DNA from: Paenibacillus apiarius
GTDB lineage: Bacteria > Bacillota > Bacilli > Paenibacillales > Paenibacillaceae
DNA: 64,000 bases
Direction: 5' to 3'
Assembly: GCF_017052585.1 (NCBI RefSeq)
Contig: NZ_JAFFHZ010000002.1
Coordinates: 248,001-312,000, forward strand
Of this stretch, positions 41,984-51,434 are shown piece by piece (within the stretch, counting starts at the first letter, position 1; each line of letters begins with the position of its first letter). The notes beneath the pieces are model-generated. The model was not told where the DNA came from. It saw nothing but the letters and a program-made list of their open reading frames with translations, and made no database searches. The position numbers and the translations under genes are program-made.

Positions 41984-42900
41984 TAGATATCCCATCCCCT
42001 CTTTCTTAAATATCCGAATGCCGCAATAACGATGCCGCTAAACAAGGCCAATGCCAAAGCGATGGAGCTGGCATATCCCGGAGCCTGATTTTGCAGCGCT
42101 TCTTTATACATGTATGTTGCAATCAATTCCGTCGCATTGCCCGGTCCTCCGCCGGTCATCACATAGACGTAATCAAAGGCGGCAAACGACCATATCATCG
42201 TCATCATCATAATGAGCAGCAAGGTCGGGCGCAGCTGCGGAATGATGACGCTCCAGAAGATTCTCAGCTTGCCCGCGCCGTCAATCATTGCCGCTTCCTC
42301 CAAGCTGCGGTCAGTCTGATGAAAGCCTGTCAAAAACAAAATGAGCAGAAATCCCCAGTACCGCCATCCGTCAACAAAAGCAACCGAAAATAGCGCCTTG
42401 TCCGGATCGCCGAGCCACAACGGGAGATTCGTAAATCCCCATCCTTCAAGCACTTTGTTTATTCCGAAGAAAGGATTGTAAATCCAACTCCATATTTTGG
42501 CCGTTACAACGGTAGAACAAATATAGGGCAAAAAGAACGCAACCCGGTAGAACATCTGCCCGCGCCTCACGCGCGAAAGCAGGACGGCAACTATCAAGCT
42601 GAACGAGACCGGTATCGTGCAAAACAACAGCAGCCAGATCAAGTTGTTTTTCAGCGCTTTATAAAACTGAACGTCCTGAATAAGAGTCGCGAAATTTTTG
42701 AACCCTACAAACTCCGGCGAACGAATTCCATCCCAATCGGTCAAGGAAATAATGAGCGTCCCTATGGTCGGAATTGCAATCACAAAGCCGGTCAACAGCA
42801 GTGCCGGCAATACGAACAACCAAGGCAATAACGCCTTTCGTTTCGGCCTGTAGCCGGATCCCGGCTTCGAAGACAATGTCACCATATCAGCCATATGCAC
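41983..42900 (-). CDS. Carbohydrate ABC transporter permease (MalF/AraP type)
   Basis: About 305 residues, six membrane segments. The EAA loop is RSLEEAAMIDGAGKLRIFWSVIIPQLRP. N-terminal LPWLFVLPALLLTGFVIAIP is the standard first helix. It pairs with the MalG-type permease through a 1-bp stop-start overlap and follows the binding-protein gene by 78 bp. Confidence 0.92.
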   Translation of the reverse strand: MHMADMVTLSSKPGSGYRPKRKALLPWLFVLPALLLTGFVIAIPTIGTLIISLTDWDGIRSPEFVGFKNFATLIQDVQFYKALKNNLIWLLLFCTIPVSFSLIVAVLLSRVRRGQMFYRVAFFLPYICSTVVTAKIWSWIYNPFFGINKVLEGWGFTNLPLWLGDPDKALFSVAFVDGWRYWGFLLILFLTGFHQTDRSLEEAAMIDGAGKLRIFWSVIIPQLRPTLLLIMMMTMIWSFAAFDYVYVMTGGGPGNATELIATYMYKEALQNQAPGYASSIALALALFSGIVIAAFGYLRKRGWDI

Positions 42901-42978
42901 GCACCCCGTAAAAAGAAAGTAAAGAGGAGTGAGACTCCCCGTTCAGATTGGTCAGGAGCAGGTGTCCTCAACATGTGT

Positions 42979-44325
42979 TTATTTTTCAAAATCAAATACT
43001 TTGCCGCTTTGCTTATCCTCTTGGTACGTCGCTTCCATTTTGTCCATATACGATTTTACGTCCATGCCGTCCAAGAATACCGCTTCCAGATTATCGTAGG
43101 AAAACACTCTCGTCTGTGCAGGCCAGAACGTCCATGACAAATATCCGGTTGCATTGCGTTTGCCATAATCGGCAAGCAGGTCGGAAACTTCCTTGTAGTG
43201 CTTGTCCAAATCCGGAATAGCGCCCACATCCAAGTCTTTAATCGGCTGCAGTCCCATGGAGACGATTCCCTTCGCCGCAACGTCTGGCTGCGTCACATAA
43301 TTCAAAAACTCTGCGACAGCATCCGGATTTTTGGAATTCGCGTTGATCCCATACGCAATTCCCAGAGCTAACGGCAGATTGGTCTCGACGCCTTCCTTCC
43401 AGGAAGGCATTGGGAAGATGCCCCAATCCATGTCGCCCGCCTTGCTGCTCAGTGTGTTGAGCAGCCAGCTGCCTTCCATTTTCATAGCCGCTTTGCCCGA
43501 TAGGAAGAGAGTTGTTGCATCTTCGCCGGTAATCGCATGCGATTTTTTATCATTAATATATCCGCTCTTCCACAAATCCACCAGTTTTTGCACGGCTTCC
43601 GTCGAGTCCGCTCCGTTCCAAGGAAGTTCGCCCGCAAGCACCTTTTTCAATTTGTCCGGCCCCAATGTGGCGTTGTATGCCATCGACAGCCACCACTCGT
43701 TGGCCCCTCTATAGTCGGATGCGCCGAATGCAAACGGAATAATTCCTTTTCCGGTCATTTTTTTGCTGAGCGCAACCAATTCGTCATAGCTTTTTGGAAT
43801 GTCCCATCCGTTGTCCGCAAACATTTTTTTGTTGTAATAGACGAGCTCCGTCTCGTATTTTCCAGGCAAACCGATTAGCTTGTCCCCCACTGTAACCGGC
43901 GGGTACGCCCAAGGAATAAAGCGTTGGTCCCATCCGTATTTCTTGCTGTATTCGTCCAATTCCACCAAATATCCAGCCTTGGCGAACTGCCGCAGCGTCG
44001 TCGTCCCGTCTGTCGTAATAATATCGGGTCCCGCCCCTGCAGCAAGCTGCGATTTCGTAATTTGTTCCGGGTCTGCGTTGTACGTTACATTGATTTTAAT
44101 GTCGGGATGTTGTTCTTCGAACGGTTTAATCACGTCATTCTCAAAATATTCTTTCCCATACTGCGTATGAAGGTACCATGTAATTTCCTTGACACCCTGT
44201 TTGTCGCCGGTTTGACCTTGGTTGGCGCTTCCCGTCCCCTTATCAGCGCTGCCGCAGGCAGTCGCGGCGATCATACTGCAGCTGACTGCCAACACGGCAA
44301 AAAATTTCGCAGCTTTTTTCATCAT
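42979..44325 (-). CDS. Extracellular sugar-binding lipoprotein (family 1)
   Basis: About 448 residues. The signal peptide ends IAATACGSADKG, a lipobox. The rest shows family 1 motifs: ITWYLHTQYGKEYFENDVIK, DIKINVTYNADPEQITKSQL, AAGAGPDIITTDGTTTLRQF and GKAAMKMEGSWLLNTL. It delivers a sugar or glycoside to the two permeases encoded next. Position between an ADP-ribosylglycohydrolase gene and the permeases suggests a ribosylated or glycosidic ligand, which is inference. Confidence 0.92.
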   Translation of the reverse strand: MMKKAAKFFAVLAVSCSMIAATACGSADKGTGSANQGQTGDKQGVKEITWYLHTQYGKEYFENDVIKPFEEQHPDIKINVTYNADPEQITKSQLAAGAGPDIITTDGTTTLRQFAKAGYLVELDEYSKKYGWDQRFIPWAYPPVTVGDKLIGLPGKYETELVYYNKKMFADNGWDIPKSYDELVALSKKMTGKGIIPFAFGASDYRGANEWWLSMAYNATLGPDKLKKVLAGELPWNGADSTEAVQKLVDLWKSGYINDKKSHAITGEDATTLFLSGKAAMKMEGSWLLNTLSSKAGDMDWGIFPMPSWKEGVETNLPLALGIAYGINANSKNPDAVAEFLNYVTQPDVAAKGIVSMGLQPIKDLDVGAIPDLDKHYKEVSDLLADYGKRNATGYLSWTFWPAQTRVFSYDNLEAVFLDGMDVKSYMDKMEATYQEDKQSGKVFDFEK

Positions 44326-44342
44326 GATCTCCCCTTACGTTT

Positions 44343-45722
44343 CTATACATTTCTAATGTGTTGAAACACTTCGTAACTGCGTCTGGCGCATTCGGAAATG
44401 GATATCGGATTGAATCCGTTGATTTCTGCATACAACGTATCGTTAAGCTTCGCAGTCCAGCTTTCCGGCAATTGGCCGGCTCCAAGGATCGCGCCCATGA
44501 TGGATCCGACTGTCGCGCCGTTGCAATCGGTATCCCATCCCAATACCGCGGCCGTGATCGCGCGTTCGAAGTCGCCTTGCGCGTAGACGAGCGAGGCGGC
44601 GCACAAAGCCGCATTATTAATCGTGTGAACCGGATTATAATCGTTATACGCTTCCCAGATTCGCTCGGCCATCTCCAGCTCGCTTTTCGCCGTTTTTGCG
44701 ATCCCGACCGCATGACGGACCGCATGCGCCAACCGGCAGTTGGCCGGAATTTCGCTGAGTCCGATGTCGATAATGCGCTCGGCATCCGTTTCAACGAACG
44801 AAGCCGCGATCATTGCTCCGACGAACATCTCTCCGTAGATGCCGTTTTTGACGTGGGAGAACGAAGCGTCCCGCCAAGCGAACTCGGCGGCGAGCTCTGG
44901 ATTTCCGGCTGCTCCGTAAGCGAATCCGTCCACCCGGATTTGCGCCCCGATCCACTCGCGATAAGGGTTCAAATAGTTGCGTACCCAATCGAGCTTCGTC
45001 TGCCAATCATCCGGCCTTTGCTGCTCCAAATGATGGGTTACATTGGCGAAATTGAGATAAGCCTGCGTTTCCGCCGTGCACATTTGCCCGTACGTCAATT
45101 TTTGATGCCACAGCTTCCCGATATCCCAGGTATCCCAATCCGCTCCCTTTTCCTCCAGCATGAGTAGACCGAGTACCGTATAACGGATATCGTCATCGCT
45201 TTCCATGTAACGGATGTTTTCAAGCTGGCTTCGTTCGCCGTACGGCGCCAATTCCAGTCCAAGCTCTGCTTGCGCCCGCGAATATCCCGGCGTATAGCTG
45301 CGAATCGGCCAAGCATCCGCGCCCTCGAACCACAGCTTTACATTTTTCCAGCCTGGATTTCCGTTCAAGCCTTCCAGAAAATGCATGCTTTCGAGCGGTT
45401 TGCCGAGCGCGCAGCCCACCGATCGTCCAAGCCATGCGCCGTAGAATTTGTCGCGCAGCTGCTCTTCGTTCCCATTCATCTGCAGCTTGCGCGGACCGTC
45501 CGGCCGCTCGGCGCGGATTGCGTTCAAGCCGTTCGGCTCCGAATACGGGAACTCCGTGGGTATCTCCAGATTGCCCAGCTCCTGATAGATAGACATTAAC
45601 TCCATCTCGTTCTCCGCAGCGGCATGCAATTTGTCTGCAAATCCGGCAACATCGGCCCCTTCTTCTTCGCGCTGCTTGATCTCGTCACGAACTAACGCGT
45701 ACAACGAATCCCAACCTGCCAT
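44343..45722 (-). CDS. ADP-ribosylglycohydrolase-family enzyme
   Basis: The ATG at 45722 (GGGGGA upstream) gives 459 residues. After about 100 N-terminal residues the DraG/ARH fold begins with LRDKFYGAWLGRSVGCALGK. Metal motifs are MESDDDIRYTVLGLLML and VLGWDTDCNGATVGSIMGAI, with the expected Asp residues although the usual GDTDT is altered to WDTDC. The family cleaves N- or O-glycosidic bonds to ribose. It is first in an operon with sugar transport genes, so it more likely acts on an imported or derived ribosyl compound than on modified proteins. Confidence 0.85.
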   Translation of the reverse strand: MAGWDSLYALVRDEIKQREEEGADVAGFADKLHAAAENEMELMSIYQELGNLEIPTEFPYSEPNGLNAIRAERPDGPRKLQMNGNEEQLRDKFYGAWLGRSVGCALGKPLESMHFLEGLNGNPGWKNVKLWFEGADAWPIRSYTPGYSRAQAELGLELAPYGERSQLENIRYMESDDDIRYTVLGLLMLEEKGADWDTWDIGKLWHQKLTYGQMCTAETQAYLNFANVTHHLEQQRPDDWQTKLDWVRNYLNPYREWIGAQIRVDGFAYGAAGNPELAAEFAWRDASFSHVKNGIYGEMFVGAMIAASFVETDAERIIDIGLSEIPANCRLAHAVRHAVGIAKTAKSELEMAERIWEAYNDYNPVHTINNAALCAASLVYAQGDFERAITAAVLGWDTDCNGATVGSIMGAILGAGQLPESWTAKLNDTLYAEINGFNPISISECARRSYEVFQHIRNV

Positions 45723-45826
45723 GCTGAGTCCCCCATTTCTCTCTCCACTCACTAAGATCCAATAGATTAACAATTCTTTTTTTCTATTGTAAGGGGTTTC
45801 AATTTTTGTTTCTTCCCGTTTTCCGT

Positions 45827-46711
45827 TTAATGATTCTTAAAAAGGGCTATCTTTGCGCCAAGCTCCCGATATTGCTGCGGAGCCATCCCGACGATCAATT
45901 TAAATGCGCGATAAAAGGGGGCATGGCTTTGAAATCCGCAATGATGCATGATGTCAATAATCGGCATTTCGGTACTTACCAACAGCCTTTTGGCCTCGTT
46001 GACCCGCAGCTGCAGCAAGTACTGCTTAAAGCCGCCTCCTAGCTTCTCGGCAAATAAATGCCTCGCCCGCGACGGACTCAACGACAGCAGCGAAGCGACG
46101 CCCTCCAATGTAATCGGTTCTCGAAAATGCTCCTTCATGTAATCGAGCACCGGCTTAAGGCGATAATAGGACATCAAAGCTTGATTGCCTTCCCGCAAAG
46201 AGGTCTGACTGTCATAATGGCGCAACAGCAGCGCGCATATTTCCAGTATTTTGCTATGCATGATTCCCTGATAACCGCGCTCCTTATTCCGATACTCGTC
46301 CCACATCTCTTGGAATAGCTCGCCGATTTGGCGGGCGACGGGCAGACGGCCAGATACACGGTTGTCAAAGCGTTTAGGCCAATACACGAAGGGCAGCAGC
46401 AGTTCCGGATCGACCTGCTCGATGATCATCGCATCGAAGTAAATGAACAAATAATTGCTCGGATTGTCAGGATGGGATGATGCGGCGTGCCATTCTAAAT
46501 TGTTGACCACAAACACATCATTCTGCTGGACCGAATACGTCTTGTTCCCAAAATAAAACGTGCCGGTGCCAGACAGGCAATACCCGATTTCCAGATGATC
46601 GTGCGTATGAAACGGATCGATATGCTCCGTAGGCGACCATTCAAATAGTTCAATCAATAGCTTTCTCACCATCGGCAGGAACCTCTTTTTCATGAATAAT
46701 AGCCTTATCAT
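45827..46711 (-). CDS. AraC-family regulator with cupin sensor domain
   Basis: About 294 residues (an ATG at 46693 is an alternative start). The N-terminal cupin is HDHLEIGYCLSGTGTFYFGN then YSVQQNDVFVVNNLEWHA. Two helix-turn-helices close the protein: PITLEGVASLLSLSPSRARH and PIIDIMHHCGFQSHAPFYRAF. It lies just upstream of the ADP-ribosylglycohydrolase/ABC operon in the same direction and probably controls it in response to the sugar. Confidence 0.9.
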   Translation of the reverse strand: MIRLLFMKKRFLPMVRKLLIELFEWSPTEHIDPFHTHDHLEIGYCLSGTGTFYFGNKTYSVQQNDVFVVNNLEWHAASSHPDNPSNYLFIYFDAMIIEQVDPELLLPFVYWPKRFDNRVSGRLPVARQIGELFQEMWDEYRNKERGYQGIMHSKILEICALLLRHYDSQTSLREGNQALMSYYRLKPVLDYMKEHFREPITLEGVASLLSLSPSRARHLFAEKLGGGFKQYLLQLRVNEAKRLLVSTEMPIIDIMHHCGFQSHAPFYRAFKLIVGMAPQQYRELGAKIALFKNH

Positions 46712-46846
46712 TGTACAACAAATACACTTCTAAACGTTCACCGTTTGAAGCTTAATCTCAATCTCGGAGGATTCTGTACGGACCCTCATTGTTCATTTAA
46801 TGATTGAACAATCTTTTGCCGATATATACTCAAGGAGGTGTACATC

Positions 46847-47023
46847 ATGGACATAGCCGCAACATCCACTGCAATGAATCAAACCAGGCTGTCTCAGGAA
46901 GTCAGCATCCGTGTGCTCAAGATGTCAAATGATCAAGCTAGCCAGATGGGGCAAGACATCATTAAAATGATGGAACAAAGTGTGCAGCCTAACTTGGGAG
47001 GCAATATCGACATCAAGATTTAA
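46847..47023 (+). CDS. yjfB: YjfB-family small protein
   Basis: The ATG at 46847 follows AAGGAGGTG. The 58 residues (MDIAATSTAMNQTRLSQEVS, then VLKMSNDQASQMGQDIIKMM) match the YjfB family, sometimes linked to motility in Bacillus. Small, hydrophilic, cytoplasmic. Function is unproven. It has its own terminator. Confidence 0.8.
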   Translation: MDIAATSTAMNQTRLSQEVSIRVLKMSNDQASQMGQDIIKMMEQSVQPNLGGNIDIKI

Positions 47024-47049
47024 TGTTGACTCGAGGCTTCGCATACTAA

Positions 47050-47116
47050 AAAACCATCCGAAGATCGGCATGCGTGTCATATGCTGAACACGGCACGGCC
47101 GATTCGGATGGTAAAA
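47050..47116. terminator. Bidirectional terminator between yjfB and MATE genes
   Basis: AAAAACCATCCGAA pairs with TTCGGATGGTAAAAA on either side of a further GATCGGC/GGCCGATT stem; T- or A-runs lie on both sides. Confidence 0.7.
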
Positions 47117-47144
47117 ATCATTATAATGACAGGATTGGAATATG

Positions 47145-48506
47145 CTAAGCCTTGGCTTGCTCGCTCCGCACGCGGCGCTCGATAATCGCCAGACGGGAGA
47201 ACAATGCAACCGCGCCAACGGCCAGACCGCTAATAAGGCCAATCCAATACCCGTAAGCTTCTAACGATGTCCAGTTCGCCAACACATAACCTAGCGGAAG
47301 GCCGATAACCCAATAAGACCCGAACGCGATAATGGATACGGCAGTCACATCTTTATATCCTCTTAATGTTCCCTGTACCGGAGCGGCAATCGCATCGGAC
47401 AATTGGAAAAATATCGCGAAAATAAGGAACGACTCCGTAATCTCCCGCACATGCGGATCCAGCGTGTACAGGCCTGCCACCTCACTGTGGAACAAGAACA
47501 GGAAGAAGGCGCACAACGATGCTAGTCCCATCGCCGAGAACATGCCGATTCGCGCATAAATTTTGGCATCCGCAAATCGCTTGGCCCCGACTTCGAAGCC
47601 GACCATAATGGTCAACGACATCGCAATGCTGAGCGGCAGCATATACAGAAGCGATGAGAAGTTCAGAGCGGATTGGTGCGCGGCAATCGTTGCCGTATCA
47701 TATTTACTCATGAATAAGGTCACCGCGGCGAAGATGCTCACTTCAAAAAATATGGACAGACCAATGGGCATCCCGATGCGAAGCACTTCTTTCCAGCGGG
47801 AGAGCGACACGCCTCCCCATTGACGAAGGATTCCCATCGTCCGCATCATGTCGCTGCGGCGCAAAAATACGATGGCGATGATCATAATGACAATGTATGT
47901 GATCGCTGTAGCGAGTCCTGCTCCGACGCCGCCCATCTGCGGGAAGCCGAACCGTCCGAAGATGAACAAATAATTCAACAGCACGTTAATCGGGAAGGAC
48001 AATAGTGTGATGAACATCGTCACACGGGTGAGTCCGAGCCCGTCTATGCTGGCCCGCAGAACGGTATAGACGAAGGAGGGCACGATTCCAATGGCCAACG
48101 CCGCCAAATACTGCTTCGCGACGCGATGCACCTCAGGCTCCAGCTTCATCGCCGCCAAGAGCGGTTCAAGCGCAAAATAACCGACTGCAATGATTCCTGA
48201 TCCAACCAGTATCGACAAATAACCGGCTTGCGTGACGTTAGGCGCGATCGCCTCCTTGCGGCCAGCCCCCAGATGCTGGGCGACAATCGGCGTTACCGCC
48301 AGGAATATCCCGCTTAATCCGGTATAGACGGGCGCCCAGATGCTCGTGGCAATTGCAACCCCCGCCAGATCGGTCGTGCTGAAGTTCCCCGACATGACCG
48401 TATCGAAAAACGTCATCAGCTGCATGGCCACCTGCGTCACAAAAATCGGCAGCAAAATATAGAGCAGTTGAATCAATTTTTGCTTTAACGAATACGTCTG
48501 CTTCAT
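47145..48506 (-). CDS. MATE-family multidrug/Na+ efflux transporter (NorM-like)
   Basis: The 453 residues form about twelve membrane helices. LPIFVTQVAMQLMTFFDTVMSGNFS and the symmetrical QSALNFSSLLYMLPLSIAMS are NorM-type MATE features. It would export cationic drugs in exchange for Na+ or H+. Monocistronic. Confidence 0.92.
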   Translation of the reverse strand: MKQTYSLKQKLIQLLYILLPIFVTQVAMQLMTFFDTVMSGNFSTTDLAGVAIATSIWAPVYTGLSGIFLAVTPIVAQHLGAGRKEAIAPNVTQAGYLSILVGSGIIAVGYFALEPLLAAMKLEPEVHRVAKQYLAALAIGIVPSFVYTVLRASIDGLGLTRVTMFITLLSFPINVLLNYLFIFGRFGFPQMGGVGAGLATAITYIVIMIIAIVFLRRSDMMRTMGILRQWGGVSLSRWKEVLRIGMPIGLSIFFEVSIFAAVTLFMSKYDTATIAAHQSALNFSSLLYMLPLSIAMSLTIMVGFEVGAKRFADAKIYARIGMFSAMGLASLCAFFLFLFHSEVAGLYTLDPHVREITESFLIFAIFFQLSDAIAAPVQGTLRGYKDVTAVSIIAFGSYWVIGLPLGYVLANWTSLEAYGYWIGLISGLAVGAVALFSRLAIIERRVRSEQAKA

Positions 48507-48991
48507 TATGTAAAACTCCTTATCTCTTTAAAAACACATAATTAAACAATTATATATAAGTATACATAAACTATCAACATCTATTTATTTTATGCTGCTA
48601 TGATATTTGAACGTGCTTAGAAAAGAAAAAGCAGGTTTTACGTCACCACGCAAAAAAAACTTGTTTTTCGTTGTTAAAAATGATGATATCTGCACTTCTG
48701 ACATTGCTAAAATAGTTTTGAAACATTATCACATACTTTTTCACAACCATCCCTCCTATAAGTAAAAAAAACTCTCAGCAGAGAGCTTTTTTGCGTGTAA
48801 ATATATTTCCCTTAATGCAAAGATAAAGCATTTATAACTCCGCCCACTCCCCCCCCCACGTTCTGCGCCTTGTTTATATGCAGAGACCACATATCTTGTC
48901 GCAACCTCAATAGCTGCTCCGATGGCCCCTATCCTTTGCGCAGTAACACGCTTTTCGTTACAATAGTAATACTGATGGAGGGTTGCATAAG
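48507..48991. other. Intergenic region before xerS
   Basis: 485 bp. The MATE side is AT-rich and holds its promoter. A strong hairpin at 48764-48792 (AAAAAACTCTC / GAGAGCTTTTTT) looks like a terminator, but no gene ends next to it, so a small RNA could stop there. A run of nine C lies at 48849-48857. I found no certain dif site. Confidence 0.4.
48764..48792 (+). terminator. Orphan terminator-like hairpin
   Basis: AAAAAAACTCTC and GAGAGCTTTTTT flank a short loop. It is far (260 bp) from the MATE gene's 5' end and no open frame precedes it on the plus strand. Confidence 0.45.
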
Positions 48992-50080
48992 ATGACAATT
49001 CAAAAAATACGAGACCGGGCTGTCTTGAACGATAAGCTTCCCACCTTGCCGTGGTATGTTCAGCAATTTATCGAGTACAAGCTGCCCGACCTGTCCCCCT
49101 CTTCTCTATTGGAGTACGTTCGGGACTACGAGATTTTTTTCGGATGGCTCATCGTGGAGCGGTTGACCGAAGCGACAGCGTTGAAAGACGTGGCGCTGCT
49201 CGATTTGGAATCGCTGCGCATGGAGCATATTACTTCGTTTCGGATTTATTTAACGACATATAAAGAGACGACCAACGCTAGAGTGACGGTGTCGCGCAAG
49301 CTGTCGTCCTTGCGGTCGTTGTTTCACTATTTGAGCCAGATTGCCGAGGATGAACAATTCTATCCGTTGTTAAAACGAAATGTAATGGCGAAGATTGAGA
49401 TTAAGCGGGTTCATAAGCCGAAAGACAGCGCATCCAAGCTGAAGGGAAAGCTGCTGGAGGAAGATGAAATCGACGTGTTCATCGAGTATGTCCGTAAAGG
49501 CTATGCGCACGATGTGGCCGATAACAAGCAAGCTGCCTATGCCCACTCCTTGAACGCCGTGCGGGACGCGGCCATCGTCAGTCTAATCCTGAATTCGGGA
49601 CTGCGCGTAAGCGAAGTTGTGAATTTGAATATGGATGACGTTGATTTGAACAATAAGCTTGTCTACGTGTACCGCAAGGGCCACAACGACGAGACGTTCA
49701 AGACCCCCGTTTATTTTCGTGACAGCGCCAAACAAGTCCTCGTTGATTATTTAGAACTGCGCGCAGCGCGCTATGAAGCTCCCAAACGGGAAAAGGCTTT
49801 CTTCCTTGCCATCAAAAACGGCGAGACGGAAGGCAAGCGCATGACGAAGCGCGCCATTCAACAAATGATTATCAAATACGCGAAACGATTCGGAAAACCC
49901 GCGTTGACCGTACATAAATTGCGCCATTCCTTCGCGACGGACTACTATTTGCAAAATGACATTTATAAAACGAAGGAACAGTTGGGGCACGCTTCTACCG
50001 AAACGACCGAAATTTACGCCCATCTGACTGATAAGACAATGTCTGAAGCCATCGAACGACGCCAGGATGAACCTGAATAG
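48992..50080 (+). CDS. xerS: Tyrosine recombinase XerS-like
   Basis: The ATG at 48992 follows GGAGGG. About 362 residues: an N-terminal SAM-like core-binding domain (LPWYVQQFIEYKLPDLSPSS) and the catalytic domain with Arg in NSGLRVSEVVNLN, HKLRHSFATDYYL (His-x-x-Arg), GHAST and the nucleophile in EIYAHLTD. Length and N-terminus match XerS, the single recombinase that resolves chromosome dimers at difSL-type sites in some Firmicutes. It could also be a related accessory integrase. Confidence 0.85.
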   Translation: MTIQKIRDRAVLNDKLPTLPWYVQQFIEYKLPDLSPSSLLEYVRDYEIFFGWLIVERLTEATALKDVALLDLESLRMEHITSFRIYLTTYKETTNARVTVSRKLSSLRSLFHYLSQIAEDEQFYPLLKRNVMAKIEIKRVHKPKDSASKLKGKLLEEDEIDVFIEYVRKGYAHDVADNKQAAYAHSLNAVRDAAIVSLILNSGLRVSEVVNLNMDDVDLNNKLVYVYRKGHNDETFKTPVYFRDSAKQVLVDYLELRAARYEAPKREKAFFLAIKNGETEGKRMTKRAIQQMIIKYAKRFGKPALTVHKLRHSFATDYYLQNDIYKTKEQLGHASTETTEIYAHLTDKTMSEAIERRQDEPE

Positions 50081-50088
50081 CATGAAAA

Positions 50089-50126
50089 AGTCACCGCCAG
50101 CATCCTCGAGAGGACTGGCGGTGACT
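50089..50126. terminator. Bidirectional terminator after xerS
   Basis: AGTCACCGCCAG pairs with CTGGCGGTGACT around a 14-nt loop, 9 bases after the stop and 13 before the converging gene's stop. Confidence 0.85.
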
Positions 50127-50138
50127 GCTCTTTCTCCT

Positions 50139-50891
50139 TTATCGTCGGCCCCGGCGGAAAATGCTGCCTGATCCGACCCGCGTTTTCGGCGGCTTATACT
50201 TTTTCACCTTAGGCGGATTGTACTTCTGCGAACTTCCCCCGCCGTCCCTGTTCCGTGTAATCGATCCTTTGGAACTTCTGTCAGAAGGCTCGCGTGTGAA
50301 GATGCTGCCCCCGCTGCCCACGGTCGTGTCCTTATCAGAGCCTCTGCGGAAGATGGAGCCTTTGCGATCCACCGTAATCGGCGGCGCCTTTTTCTTATCC
50401 TCAACAGTCGGCTTGCGATACGGCTTCGCAGGGGCGTAATTGCCCCGGTCCGTATAACCGCGGTATTGGCCATATCCGCGCACGGAATCGAACAAGCTGT
50501 CCAGTATCTTGTACGTAATATAGGTTTCCAAGAAGCTGCGGTCATAGTTTTGTCTGACGTATTCTTTGGAATCCACTTCAATCAGACTGTCTTCCGGGTT
50601 GTTCGGATCCTGTTGAATTTGGATCAATTCATCGCGGTAGACGAGAAACATTCTCTCGTCGCTGTTCTCCGATATTTGTTCCGGCTTGCGCTTATCGGCA
50701 ATCGCCTGAGCGGCATCGGGAACGGACGTGCCGGCAGCCCGATAAATATAAGAAGTGCTTTGTCCTTCCCGCGTAACGGATTCAAGCGGGTACGACTCCG
50801 ATAAATCGAACTGCCCGCATGCCGCTAGCAGCGGAACGATAAGGCAAATCATAATCGTCCATTTTATGGCGTCTAATCCAAACTTACGCAT
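50139..50891 (-). CDS. DUF4247 lipoprotein
   Basis: The ATG at 50891 gives 250 residues. The signal peptide ends in the lipobox LAAC. SYPLESVTREGQSTSYIYRA and FLVYRDELIQIQQDPNNPED belong to DUF4247. The C-terminal 90 residues are basic, low-complexity and repeat GSIFRRGS/GSIFTREP. It is the last gene of a DUF350-DUF4178-DUF4247 run next to a PspA gene. Function is unknown; envelope stress is suggested by neighbours. Confidence 0.8.
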   Translation of the reverse strand: MRKFGLDAIKWTIMICLIVPLLAACGQFDLSESYPLESVTREGQSTSYIYRAAGTSVPDAAQAIADKRKPEQISENSDERMFLVYRDELIQIQQDPNNPEDSLIEVDSKEYVRQNYDRSFLETYITYKILDSLFDSVRGYGQYRGYTDRGNYAPAKPYRKPTVEDKKKAPPITVDRKGSIFRRGSDKDTTVGSGGSIFTREPSDRSSKGSITRNRDGGGSSQKYNPPKVKKYKPPKTRVGSGSIFRRGRR

Positions 50892-50901
50892 AGGCGGCCC
50901 C

Positions 50902-51408
50902 TTACGTCCGGCGCAGAATGCGCACATCGGCCGATATTATGGAATCGCCCTCATATAACTGAAACCGGCCGTCCTGCCATTCGATGCGGAGCAGCTTGCG
51001 GTCGTCGGACTGATATTGCCATACATATTGCTCCCCTGCTACCCCGAATGGAGTCTGACCGGAACACATTACTCGTCCATTATACTGGTCTTCTAAATAG
51101 AACCATCTTCCATCCAGCTCCACTTCGGACGGGACCTCTTCGACGCCGTCCAAGCGCCCGTCGATGGCCTCGTATAAGCTGTAAATTGGCTGTTCACGCT
51201 GTTCCACCAACAAATATTTGATTTGAGCGCCATCGCGCATCGTAAGCCATGCCGCATTGCGCGTGCGCCAATCCGTTCTGCCGGTTACCTCGTAGCTGAC
51301 GAGCGATACTTCGCAAATATCGCCCGGGCCGAGCTCAGACGATGTCTTCTCCGGTTTGGGCGGTTCAGGCTTCGCCATGATGTTCTTTAACCGTTGCCAC
51401 AAGCTCAC
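50902..51408 (-). CDS. DUF4178 protein
   Basis: The 168 residues contain LGPGDICEVSLVSYEVTGRT, then WFYLEDQYNGRVMCSGQTPF and QYVWQYQSDDRKLLRIEWQD, which fit the DUF4178 beta-rich fold. No signal peptide; cytoplasmic. It is 10 bp from the DUF4247 gene and 26 bp from the DUF350 gene, so it is in one operon. Confidence 0.82.
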   Translation of the reverse strand: MSLWQRLKNIMAKPEPPKPEKTSSELGPGDICEVSLVSYEVTGRTDWRTRNAAWLTMRDGAQIKYLLVEQREQPIYSLYEAIDGRLDGVEEVPSEVELDGRWFYLEDQYNGRVMCSGQTPFGVAGEQYVWQYQSDDRKLLRIEWQDGRFQLYEGDSIISADVRILRRT

Positions 51409-51434
51409 GACATTCGCCTCCTTCTATCTCAAAA

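Noticed and set aside
48983..50080. XerS-like gene as a marker of an integrated element
   Set aside because: Length and N-terminus fit the housekeeping XerS type and the neighbours are ordinary chromosomal genes; no attachment repeats were seen.
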